From NCBI GenBank assembly GCA_011390465.1, contig JAABSH010000021.1, positions 1 to 56,179 of the forward strand: a stretch of 56,179 bases of DNA, given 5' to 3'. A model generated the notes under the pieces. The model was not told the origin of the DNA, did no database searches, and saw nothing but the letters and a program-made list of their open reading frames with translations. Each line of letters opens with the position of its first letter. Within the stretch, counting starts at the first letter, position 1. Below, one piece after another: positions 49,838 to 56,179 of the stretch. A program made the translations under genes and the position numbers. This DNA comes from Desulfobacteraceae bacterium. GTDB lineage: Bacteria; Desulfobacterota; Desulfobacteria; Desulfobacterales; Desulfosalsimonadaceae.

Positions 49838-51373
49838 CTAGTAGGCTTTGGCGAATACCACCCGCTGTCTGCTGGCTTTTCCGCATTCAATGCAGACCCC
49901 GCTTTCTTCCGGGTGCTGCTGAGCCGGCAGATGGTGGGGGATGCAGCGAATGGTGACATTCAGGCGGTCTTTGATGGCTTTTTCACATGCTGCTTCCCCG
50001 CACCAGTGAGACAGGGCGAACCCGCCGTGAATTTCCGGCCGTTCTTTATTTTCCGGGGTAAAAAAAGCATCAAACCGATTTTTATCATCAATTTTCCGGG
50101 TATGGGCTTTTTGAAACGCCAGGGCCCTGGCATACAGATTTTTTTGGATTTCATCGAGAATGCCGCAGATTTCATCTGCAAAAGCCTCTTTTTTCATGGA
50201 AAATTTGTCTTTGGGCGCTTTGTCCCTCCGGCCCACGAACACGGAATCAGAGGCAATATCCTTGGGTCCGATCTCAACGCGCAGGGGAATGCCTTTTTTG
50301 ATCCATTCCCAGTTCCGGGCCCCGCCCGTGTCCCGATCGTCGATTTCCACCCGCAGGGGATATCCGTAATAGCTGATTTGCCGCAGCCGGTCCGCCAGGT
50401 CATGGGTGTAATCCATCACCATTTGCCGGTCTTTTTCCTTTCGCACAATGGGCATGAGCACCGCGTGAGCCGATGCCACCCGCGGCGGCAGCACCACGCC
50501 GTCGTCATCGCTGTGGGTCATGACGAGTCCGCCGATAAGCCGGGTGGACGCACCAAAGGAAGTGGTCCAGCCGTATTCCTCGGTTTCTTTTTCAGACTGG
50601 AATTTGATATTGGACGCTCTGGCGAAATTCTGGCCCAGAAAATGCGAAGTACCGGCCTGAAGCGCTTTTCTGTCCTGCATCATGGCTTCAATACAGAGGG
50701 TGTTTTCCGCACCGGGAAATTTTTCCGATTCGGATTTTTCGCCGGTAATCACCGGCATGGCAAGATATTCTTCCGCCATTTTCCGGTACACTTCCAGCAT
50801 CATTCTGGTTCGGTCCATGGCTTCTTCGCTGGTGGCGTGGACTGTGTGGCCTTCCTGCCACAGGAACTCGCTGGTGCGCAGAAATATCCGGGTGCGCATT
50901 TCCCAGCGCACCACATTGGCCCATTGGTTGATGAGCACCGGCAGGTCCCGGTAGCTTTTCACCCATTTGGAAAAAGAGTCGCCGATAATGGTTTCGGAGG
51001 TGGGCCGGACAATCAGGGGTTCGGTGAGCTTTCCCGCCGGCACCAGGCGGCCGTCTTCATTTTGCTCCAGCCGGTGGTGCGTCACCACGGCACATTCCTT
51101 GGCAAATCCCTCCACATGGGCGGCTTCTTTTTCCAGAAAATTGATGGGGATAAATAACGGAAAATAGGCGTTTTTAACCCCCGTGGTCTTGAACATATCA
51201 TCTAACGCCCGCACAATATTTTCCCACAGTGCGTATCCCCAGGGTTTGATGACCATGCACCCCCGCACCGGCGAGGCCTCAGCCATGTCTGATGCCTTGA
51301 TGACTTCCTGATACCATTCCGGATAATTGTCTTCCCGTGTCGGTTCAATTGCTGTTTTGGCTTGTTTTCCCAT
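49838..51373 (-). CDS. proS: Prolyl-tRNA synthetase, archaeal/eukaryotic type
   Basis: Charges tRNA-Pro. The 511-residue protein lacks the editing insertion of the E. coli type and has the C-terminal extension of the archaeal/eukaryotic type, ending in VVFAKAY with terminal Tyr. Class II motifs: FPLFIPINFLEKE, RPTSETIIG, RTRIFLRTSEFLWQEGH (motif 2) and GASTRLIGGLVMTHSD. The C-terminal zinc-like Cys are in HWCGE, IRCIP, and GVCIECGK. ATG 51373 is backed by GAGGAAA; the longer frame to 51385 has no better site. It is 45 bases after ispG. Confidence 0.95.
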   Translation of the reverse strand: MGKQAKTAIEPTREDNYPEWYQEVIKASDMAEASPVRGCMVIKPWGYALWENIVRALDDMFKTTGVKNAYFPLFIPINFLEKEAAHVEGFAKECAVVTHHRLEQNEDGRLVPAGKLTEPLIVRPTSETIIGDSFSKWVKSYRDLPVLINQWANVVRWEMRTRIFLRTSEFLWQEGHTVHATSEEAMDRTRMMLEVYRKMAEEYLAMPVITGEKSESEKFPGAENTLCIEAMMQDRKALQAGTSHFLGQNFARASNIKFQSEKETEEYGWTTSFGASTRLIGGLVMTHSDDDGVVLPPRVASAHAVLMPIVRKEKDRQMVMDYTHDLADRLRQISYYGYPLRVEIDDRDTGGARNWEWIKKGIPLRVEIGPKDIASDSVFVGRRDKAPKDKFSMKKEAFADEICGILDEIQKNLYARALAFQKAHTRKIDDKNRFDAFFTPENKERPEIHGGFALSHWCGEAACEKAIKDRLNVTIRCIPHHLPAQQHPEESGVCIECGKASRQRVVFAKAY

Positions 51374-51418
51374 CTGTTTCCTCAATTTATCTGATGTTTC
51401 ATTCGCGATGCTTGCAGG

Positions 51419-52495
51419 TTATGATGACCCGGCTTCAAATTCATCCACTGCGCTCAGCAGTTCTTCCACCAGCCGGGACTGGGGAAATTTTTTAACGACT
51501 TTTCCTTTTTTAAACAAAATGCCGGTGCCGTTGCCGCCGGCAATGCCCACATCCGCTTCTTTTGCCTCGCCCGGGCCGTTGACCACGCACCCCATGATGG
51601 CCACTTTGATAGGCGTGGTTTTGGTCATCAGAGCGGTTTCCACGGCCTCGGCAATGGAAAAAAGATCAATATTGCACCGGCCGCAGGTGGGGCAGGAGAT
51701 GATTTCCGGTCCCCGCCGCCGGATGCCCAAGGCTTTTAAAATTTCAAATCCGGTGCGCACTTCTTCTACCGGGTCCCGGGTAAGGGACACCCGCAAGGTG
51801 TCGCCAATGCCGTCGGCCAGCAGCATGCCGATACCAATGGAGGATTTCACGATCCCGGAAAACAGCCCCCCGGCCTCGGTAATGCCCACATGCAGGGGAA
51901 AATCGGTTTTGGCGGACAGCTGCCGGTAAGCATCGATGCTCCGGGGGACATCAGAAGACTTGATGGCAAGTTTGATGTCGGAAAACCCCAGGGTTTCCAT
52001 GAGCGCAATCTGGTTTAAAGCGCTTTCCACCAGGGCGGGCACGGTAACACCGCCATGTTTTTTGATCAGATCTTTTTCCAGTGACCCGGCATTTACCCCG
52101 ATTCTGATGGGAATGCCGTGGGCTTTGGCGCAATCCACCACTGCTTTGATCCGCTTGTGGCTGCCGATATTGCCGGGGTTGATGCGCAGGGCGTCGGCAC
52201 CGGATTCCGCGGACACAATGGCCAGTTTGTAATCAAAATGGATGTCCGCAATCACCGGAAGGGTAATTTGTGCTTTGATGCGGCTGATGGCAGCGGCAGC
52301 CGCCGCATCCGGTACCGCCACCCGGACGATTTCACACCCGGCCTGTTCCAGACGAAGGATCTGGGCCACGGTGGCATCCACATCCTGGGTATGGGTGTTG
52401 GTCATGGACTGCACCGCAATGGGGGCATCCCCTCCGATTTTAACGTCCCCCACACAAATCTGCCGGGTTTTTTTTCGCTGAATTTCAAATGACAT
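51419..52495 (-). CDS. ispG: 4-hydroxy-3-methylbut-2-en-1-yl diphosphate synthase (flavodoxin/ferredoxin)
   Basis: Iron-sulfur enzyme of the MEP isoprenoid pathway, making HMBPP from MEcPP. The 358-residue compact bacterial form has the TIM-barrel part with PIAVQSMTNTHTQDV, VIADIHFDYKLA and LRINPGNIG, then the cluster part with SCPTCGRC and MGCVVNGPGE, giving the three Cys and Glu of the [4Fe-4S] site. It heads ispG-proS-relA on the minus strand. The ribosome site is weak, and a palindromic repeat lies just upstream. Confidence 0.96.
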   Translation of the reverse strand: MSFEIQRKKTRQICVGDVKIGGDAPIAVQSMTNTHTQDVDATVAQILRLEQAGCEIVRVAVPDAAAAAAISRIKAQITLPVIADIHFDYKLAIVSAESGADALRINPGNIGSHKRIKAVVDCAKAHGIPIRIGVNAGSLEKDLIKKHGGVTVPALVESALNQIALMETLGFSDIKLAIKSSDVPRSIDAYRQLSAKTDFPLHVGITEAGGLFSGIVKSSIGIGMLLADGIGDTLRVSLTRDPVEEVRTGFEILKALGIRRRGPEIISCPTCGRCNIDLFSIAEAVETALMTKTTPIKVAIMGCVVNGPGEAKEADVGIAGGNGTGILFKKGKVVKKFPQSRLVEELLSAVDEFEAGSS

Positions 52496-52528
52496 GGCTG
52501 ATCATGGCCGCAGAATAAGAGATTTAGG

Positions 52529-52633
52529 AATCGTTGACAGAATATATCACCTGCTTTGTTTCAGGGCATTTGAAGCACGACGAAGTCGTCTGCGTGCCCG
52601 GCGCCGCGCATCTGATGCATTCTGTAAACGATT
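52529..52633. repeat. Covarying stem-loop repeat, copy A
   Basis: Outer arms AATCGTTGACAGAAT (52529-52543) and ATTCTGTAAACGATT (52619-52633) pair at 14 of 15 positions. Inside, GGGCA pairs with TGCCC, and ACGAC with GTCGT at the tip. A related copy lies at 53412-53522 in the same orientation; changes in the arms are compensatory (see findings). Confidence 0.85.
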
Positions 52634-52741
52634 ACCGGTCAGTGTTTTACAATCATTTTGGGGGTTGAACCCTGTGATTGCTGAACTTAAATTTTTAGCA
52701 GACGCATTTGGTTTGTTCAAGTGAAATAACATGAACCCCAC

Positions 52742-52897
52742 GGTAAATTTGTTCTGCCTTTTTTAAGGCAGGCACGGTGGCCTGCCCTACGAACCGGTCA
52801 AGGTCTCCACGCGTCGTAGGGGCGGCCACCGTGCCGTCCTGCAATATGACAAAAGACCTATGGTTATAGGCTTTGGGGGTAGAACAAATTTACCCTG
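52742..52897. mobile_element. 153-bp inverted-repeat element (MITE-like), complete copy
   Basis: Terminal inverted repeats GGTAAATTTGTTCT (52742-52755) and AGAACAAATTTACC (52881-52894), 14 of 14. Internal arms CAGGCACGGTGGCCTGCCCTAC and its imperfect inverse lie near the centre; no coding sequence. ACATGAACCCCAC flanks it on both sides (52729-52741 and 52898-52910), a likely target-site duplication. Related copies: half at 4651-4730 and a diverged core at 55142-55252. No matching transposase is in the window. Confidence 0.85.
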
Positions 52898-53018
52898 ACA
52901 TGAACCCCACTTTTGCCCGGTTGCAAATTCTGATATGGTATGGTTTAGATAAAAATGTTGGTATGGCTTCAAAATCCACCTGAAACCTGCAACCCTATAT
53001 CCCCATCGAGGAGCAGAA

Positions 53019-53402
53019 ATGCCGGATAAAGAAATCGCACAGCACATCGCACAAAAAATTAAAAACAACGAATTGCCCTGCGCAGTGGCCTTTGATATCG
53101 CCAAAAAGGGGAATGTTTCCCCGGCAGCCGTTGGCGCGTATGCGGATGCGCACAAGCTGCGCCTGGTCAAGTGCCAGCTGGGGCTGTTTGGGTATCAGCC
53201 GGAAAAAAGAATTGTCAAACCGGCAAAATCCGTGTCCCCGGAGCTGGAAGCCGATATCCGGGGGGCGCTTGTCAATGACCGGCTGCCCTGCAAAGCCGTC
53301 TGGATGCTGGCGGAGAGGTTCGGTCTTCGCAAAATGGCGGTGAGCAGCGCCTGCGAAACCCTGGGGATCAAAATCAAACCCTGCCAGCTGGGGGCGTTTT
53401 GA
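53019..53402 (+). CDS. Two-repeat protein with LPC...CQLG motifs, function unknown
   Basis: A 127-residue protein with two copies of a helical unit of about 50 residues. Unit 1 (about 7-59) has NNELPCAVAFDIAKK, SPAAVGAYADAHKLRL and KCQLGLFGY; unit 2 (about 78-127) has NDRLPCKAVWMLAER, RKMAVSSACETLGIKI and PCQLGAF. Each has Cys in LPC and in CQLG (C21, C52, C91, C122). The helical pattern with a small-residue turn suggests a helix-turn-helix-like fold, the Cys perhaps a metal site; both are inference. I do not know the family's function. GAGGAG lies seven to eight bases before the ATG. The gene lies between two stem-loop repeats. Confidence 0.8.
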   Translation: MPDKEIAQHIAQKIKNNELPCAVAFDIAKKGNVSPAAVGAYADAHKLRLVKCQLGLFGYQPEKRIVKPAKSVSPELEADIRGALVNDRLPCKAVWMLAERFGLRKMAVSSACETLGIKIKPCQLGAF

Positions 53403-53411
53403 TTTTGGAAA

Positions 53412-53522
53412 TGTAAGCGTTCACAGGGCACCGCATCTGCTTTGTTCCCGGGCAATTGAAGTACGACAAGTACGTCTTCGTGCCCGGTGCCTCGCATCTG
53501 CGGCACCCTGCAAACGCTTACA
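53412..53522. repeat. Covarying stem-loop repeat, copy B
   Basis: TGTAAGCGTT (53412-53421) and AACGCTTACA (53513-53522) pair perfectly, followed inward by CACAGGG with CCCTG. The inner arm is CCGGGCA with TGCCCGG, then GAAG with CTTC and ACG with CGT at the tip. It starts ten bases after the stop of the CQLG protein gene. About 100 bases align with copy A from CTGCTTTGTT onward. Confidence 0.85.
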
Positions 53523-53715
53523 GGTCAGTGGTTTACGAAAAATTGAAATTTTTAACCCCTTGAACGGGTAAATTTTTTTATCCCGCAGAGACGCTGAGAT
53601 TTTGTGCCGGTAAAAGGACTGCATCGTCGTGGTATTTGTTTTTTGCTATAGAAAAAATGATTTTTCATATTGATTTTGACAGTCCAAAGTGGGTTTTACT
53701 TATTAATTTTATGAA

Positions 53716-53840
53716 GAAACCGATACTCTCTCGGTGTCATTCCTGCAGAGGGAATAATATTGATGCATCGCATTGCCGTGAAAATCATTGATGACCGGGG
53801 TATTGAATCCCTCAAGGTAATGGATCTCGCGGATCCATAA
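53716..53840 (+). pseudogene. Remnant 3' end of a DNA methyltransferase gene
   Basis: From ATG 53763 the frame reads MHRIAVKIIDDRGIESLKVM and ends DLADP with TAA. IAVKIIDDRGIES is the common C-terminus of restriction-associated site-specific DNA methyltransferases. The open frame begins after a stop at 53712; everything upstream is gone. Its position just before a restriction-subunit remnant supports this call. The sequence is short, so confidence is moderate. Confidence 0.6.
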
Positions 53841-53883
53841 ATTGATTTGCATGGGCCTGATCATTGTCTCGGCCATGTTGGTC

Positions 53884-53969
53884 AAGGGCGTAGGGGCGAA
53901 TGGCATTCGCCTATCCTGGCATAACCGTGAACAGGGTTACCCATACGCTCCCGGGGTGACGGTGGTCGC
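53884..53969. repeat. REP-like palindromic repeat, copy 2
   Basis: Matches 22038-22125, with the palindrome GGCGAATGGCATTCGCC at 53895-53911 unchanged and a diverged tail. It is inserted between the two remnant genes of the restriction-modification locus. Confidence 0.8.
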
Positions 53970-54035
53970 AACAAGGATCAAGGTCTATTCGCATGGCGGG
54001 GTTGCGTACATTATAAATTTGGATAAGGAGCCGTT

Positions 54036-55099
54036 TTGAACAATACCCCCGCATCCCTGATCATCAATTCCCCGTATGTTCGGCCCACCCGGTATTGGGA
54101 GGAAGACGTAAAAACAGATTCCTCCCACCTGCGAGACGGGTGGCGGCCCGCCTGGAAGCAATAATTCAGGCATCGGATATGCCGGATGATAAAAAAGATG
54201 AATTGCTGGCGGCCAAGCAGGAAGAACAGCTCCGGGCCATTGTGGACACCGTGGGCAAACGGGACAAGCCCGGCAAGCATATTCAGAACGTGATTTCCGT
54301 GGCCATGCTGTCTGAAGGATGGGATGCGGCCAATGTGACCCATATCATGGGGCAGCGCGCTTTTTCCAGCCAGTTGCTGTGCGAGCAGGTGATCGGACGG
54401 GGAATGCGGCGGGTGGCGTTTGAAAAAGATGCGGACGGGTTTTTTTTGCCGGAATACGTGAATGTATTCGGTGTGCCCCTTTCGATTTTTTTAAAAGCCG
54501 GGGAGGGCGGGGAAGCCCCGCCCCCGCCAAAGGCAAGCAAGCAGATCGAGGTGGTGCCGGGCCGGAATCAATATGAAATCCGGTGGCTCAATCTGTTGCG
54601 TATCGAAGCGGTATTAAAACCAACGCTGACCATTGACTGGAATCTGGTAACCCCTCTGACCATTGATCCGGTTCAACCCCCGATTTACGCTGAAATCGCC
54701 CCGGCCCCGGCCCTGGCGGGCTATGCCAACCTGGATCAGGTAAGCGCCATTTATTTGGAAAAAGCGGCCGGTGAATTCCGGTTGCAATGGCTCATTTTCC
54801 GGGCCGCCCGAAAGCTTTATCTGCAAAATGGAGCCGCTTTTACCGGAGACAAACAATACCTGGCCGTGCAGCTTATCCGTCTGGTGGAAACCTTTTTAAC
54901 GGGCGATAAGCTGGATATTTCCAGCCGGTGGCACCAGGAGCTGGTTCGGCGGCGGATTCTCATCGCCATGAATATGGACCTCATTGTCGGCCATGTGAAC
55001 CGGTTTGTGGAAGTACAGAATATTGAAACCCTGTTGCCCTGCTTTGACGTGGTGTTTGAACCGGCAAAGATTGCCGATGCCGTGTTTGGGGCAAGATAA
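54036..55099 (+). pseudogene. Restriction-enzyme/helicase gene (BPTD_3080-like), deleted and frameshifted
   Basis: The 5' end is intact: AAGGAG, then TTG 54036 and MNNTPASLIINSPYVRPTRY, followed by WEEDVK, as in BPTD_3080/type III-like restriction subunits. The frame then ends at 54162. A second frame, open from 54095, contains ARRVAARLEAI, VISVAMLSEGWDAANVTHI (helicase motif V) and QLLCEQVIGRGMRRV (motif VI) and runs to 55099. Walker A and DEAD-box motifs, and the nuclease-linked middle, are absent: well over a thousand bases were deleted and the ends rejoined out of frame near 54120-54145. The rest of the 3' part is free of stops, so the loss looks recent. Confidence 0.8.
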
Positions 55100-55141
55100 A
55101 AAACCCCGGTCTTAATGGTGACATAGTCGCTGCCACGACCC

Positions 55142-55252
55142 AACGCCTATAACTGTATGCCTGTCGTCAAATTATAGGACAGCACGGTGGCCGTCCCTAC
55201 GACGCGGGGAGGCCTTGACTGGTTCGTAGGGCAGGCCACTGTGCCTGCCTTA
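55142..55252. repeat. Diverged core copy of the 153-bp inverted-repeat element
   Basis: Shares with the complete element ACGCCTATAACTGTATG (against AAGCCTATAACCATAGG), GGACAGCACGGTGGCCGTCC and the far arm ending in GTGCCTGCCTTA. Terminal repeats are not recognisable. Same orientation as the half copy at 4651. It ends at the stop codon of the nucleotidyltransferase gene. Confidence 0.75.
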
Positions 55253-55756
55253 TTTTTTTTTCAATTGCCGGAGGGCTTCTTCAAGCACCGGGAGCTGCTG
55301 GCGGTGCTTTGGATTTTTGGATGCTTTTTTGAGTCGGATTAACGTTTCAAGGTCCAGAACGCGAAGGGTGTGGCCTCTAAATTCAATTTGAACGGTGTGA
55401 TCAATGAGGTCGTCATAGGTTTTCCCTTCCTCAATCATCGCCAATACGTCAAGGGGGCCAAGGCGGGTAGATAGCAGTGCGTGTACAAACTGTGAAATGT
55501 CTTTGCTTTTGGGGCGGATTATCTTGTCATCCGGACGGCGAAAAACAGCGTCCACTGACGTTAAAAAATCAAAGAGCCGCACAACGTTTTCCGCAGACCG
55601 GTCGTGAACAATATCCACATCCAGGGTGGTTACCGGAGCCCCCTGGATCACTGCGGCGAGTCCGCCCACCAGGATAAATTTGACATTCGCCGTTACCAGC
55701 CCTTCAAGGATTGCCCCGAGATCTGGTTGTATCTGTTTGCTGCTGTTTGAAGGCAT
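55250..55756 (-). CDS. Nucleotidyltransferase-fold protein
   Basis: A 168-residue protein with the minimal nucleotidyltransferase motif VKFILVGGLAAVIQGAP, then VTTLDVDIVHD with the metal Asp pair (about 45-49). The rest has DISQFVHALLSTRLGPLDVL and LRVLDLETLIRLKKASKN, as in stand-alone proteins related to toxin-type or antibiotic-type nucleotidyltransferases. Transfer activity is plausible but unproven. It overlaps the small upstream gene by 53 bases. The stop follows a run of Lys codons and abuts a repeat. Confidence 0.75.
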   Translation of the reverse strand: MPSNSSKQIQPDLGAILEGLVTANVKFILVGGLAAVIQGAPVTTLDVDIVHDRSAENVVRLFDFLTSVDAVFRRPDDKIIRPKSKDISQFVHALLSTRLGPLDVLAMIEEGKTYDDLIDHTVQIEFRGHTLRVLDLETLIRLKKASKNPKHRQQLPVLEEALRQLKKK

Positions 55757-55889
55757 TTTTTAATTCCAGGATGGCCCGGGCGGCATTATCGTTTGCCAGC
55801 ACCCGCTCTTCCGGGGACATTTTAAGAAAGAGGGAGACCAGTCCTTTGTCAATCCCGGGGCCGCTTTTTAAATTCTTTTTTAACTTCAT
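55704..55889 (-). CDS. Small partner protein of the nucleotidyltransferase
   Basis: A 61-residue protein starting MKLKKNLKSGPGIDKGLVSL, with KMSPEERVLANDNAARAILE and LKNAFKQQQ. This short pattern recurs in my recollection directly upstream of nucleotidyltransferase genes of this type. It overlaps that gene by 53 bases, so they are coexpressed and may form a two-protein module such as a toxin-antitoxin pair. No ribosome site of note; the start ATG 55889 is the only one. Function not known. Confidence 0.6.
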   Translation of the reverse strand: MKLKKNLKSGPGIDKGLVSLFLKMSPEERVLANDNAARAILELKNAFKQQQTDTTRSRGNP

Positions 55890-56061
55890 TTGACATTAAC
55901 CACCGGTGATAAAAAGGCTGGGTGTGAATAAGACTTGCGGGTATTATGGATAAAAAACGAGATACCGTCAACAGGTTTGGCGGTGGGGAAAGACGCCATT
56001 TGCGAAATTTCTAAAAATCCGGGATGCGGTGCCGGGGGATATGCAAATTTGTTTACATGTT

Positions 56062-56179
56062 TTACGGCGATGTGACGGGAAAATCAGTGACCCGGGCGGC
56101 AGCGGTGATTAATTTCCGGTCAAAGGTCAGCAGGGCATCATGATCCAGTGATTTGGAAAGGTGAATGGCGTCCGCAAAA
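56062..56179 (-). CDS. PIN-domain protein (VapC-like), C-terminal part only
   Basis: The minus-strand frame enters at the window edge and reads FADAIHLSKSLDHDALLTFD, then RKLITAAARVTDFPVTSP and a stop at 56062-56064. DAIHLSKSLDHDALLTFD holds the final acidic residues of PIN ribonucleases. The N-terminal part and any antitoxin gene lie outside the window. The sequence between 55890 and 56061 shows no gene. Confidence 0.75.
   Translation of the reverse strand, partial: FADAIHLSKSLDHDALLTFDRKLITAAARVTDFPVTSP

Larger units (their letters stand above)
52496..53018. other. Repeat-rich gap upstream of ispG
   Basis: No gene. It contains stem-loop repeat copy A (52529-52633) and the complete 153-bp inverted-repeat element (52742-52897) with a probable 13-bp target duplication. 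The remainder shows nothing else. Confidence 0.8.
53403..54035. other. Gap with stem-loop copy B, methyltransferase tail and REP copy 2
   Basis: It holds stem-loop copy B (53412-53522), the decayed end of a DNA methyltransferase gene (53716-53840) and the second REP-like palindrome (53884-53969). No intact gene. Confidence 0.75.

Noticed and set aside
52551-53536. Integron gene cassette: one ORF between two attC-like stem-loops in direct orientation
   Set aside because: The stem-loops covary like attC sites, but no GTTRRRY/RYYYAAC core pair is present at the ends and no integrase gene is in the window.
53842-54039. Plus-strand open frame over REP copy 2
   Set aside because: It reads mostly through the palindromic repeat and has no family resemblance.
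1-56179. tRNA, rRNA or CRISPR loci
   Set aside because: No T-loop-like motif in a cloverleaf context, no rRNA stretches and no regularly spaced repeats with unique spacers were found; the tandem arrays here have no spacers.

Overview
The window (about 53% G+C) looks like chromosomal DNA of a strictly anaerobic, probably sulfate-reducing member of the Desulfobacterota (Desulfobacteraceae/Desulfosarcinaceae type). This is inferred from gene content: a 2-hydroxyacyl-CoA dehydratase pair, anaerobic glycerol-3-phosphate dehydrogenase subunits, a UGA-containing redox protein, long-form HisG, an archaeal-type ProRS, and many PAS/GAF histidine kinases. No rRNA, tRNA or CRISPR array was seen.

Region by region. 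0-5 kb: an RND efflux adaptor (5' end outside the window) and its permease, whose 3' end is duplicated around a captured half of a small inverted-repeat element. 5-9 kb: a lipid acyltransferase, a YajD-type HNH protein, a large acyltransferase/alpha-beta-hydrolase fusion, and a DsbA/FrnE-family protein whose active site reads UGA-Pro-Trp-Cys, a convincing selenocysteine candidate missed by ordinary ORF calling. 9-10 kb: a scarred cobalamin locus in which the 5' end of cobQ is joined to pieces of cobT. 10-21 kb: a serine hydrolase on the plus strand, then a kinase-like gene and a long minus-strand operon (acyl-CoA synthetase-like protein, ion antiporter, Rossmann-PAS-GAF-PAS kinase, receiver-PAS kinase, receiver, tandem universal stress protein). 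21-28 kb: small cell-envelope genes, glpA-glpB without glpC, and an MMPL-type transporter. 28-35 kb: a TacA/TacT-like toxin-antitoxin pair, a double nitroreductase-fold protein, two 2-hydroxyacyl-CoA dehydratase subunits preceded by a 7-bp microsatellite, an S4 protein, an rRNA methyltransferase and a cold-shock gene with a strong terminator. 35-39 kb: an AT-rich accessory patch with HigBA and MazEF-like modules, three decayed copies of one short sequence, and a small lipoprotein gene between 12-bp inverted repeats. 39-52.5 kb: core genes: hisI-hisG-engB-era-ATP-grasp-HNH, trxA-trxB-bamD, rpmB, and ispG-proS-relA. 52.5-56 kb: a repeat-rich patch with covarying stem-loops around a two-repeat protein of unknown function, a small inverted-repeat element with a likely target duplication, the ruins of a restriction-modification system, a nucleotidyltransferase with an overlapping small partner, and the end of a PIN-domain gene.

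The core blocks form tight operons with 4-bp overlaps and short gaps. Accessory blocks (9, 28, 35-39 and 52.5-56 kb) carry toxin-antitoxin genes, gene wreckage and palindromic repeats, which suggests repeated small insertions and deletions. The strongest leads are the probable selenoprotein, the covarying stem-loops beside the CQLG-motif protein, a topoisomerase-like segment inside the efflux adaptor, and the Rossmann-fused sensor kinase operon. All family names come from reading motifs in the translated sequence; no database search was run.
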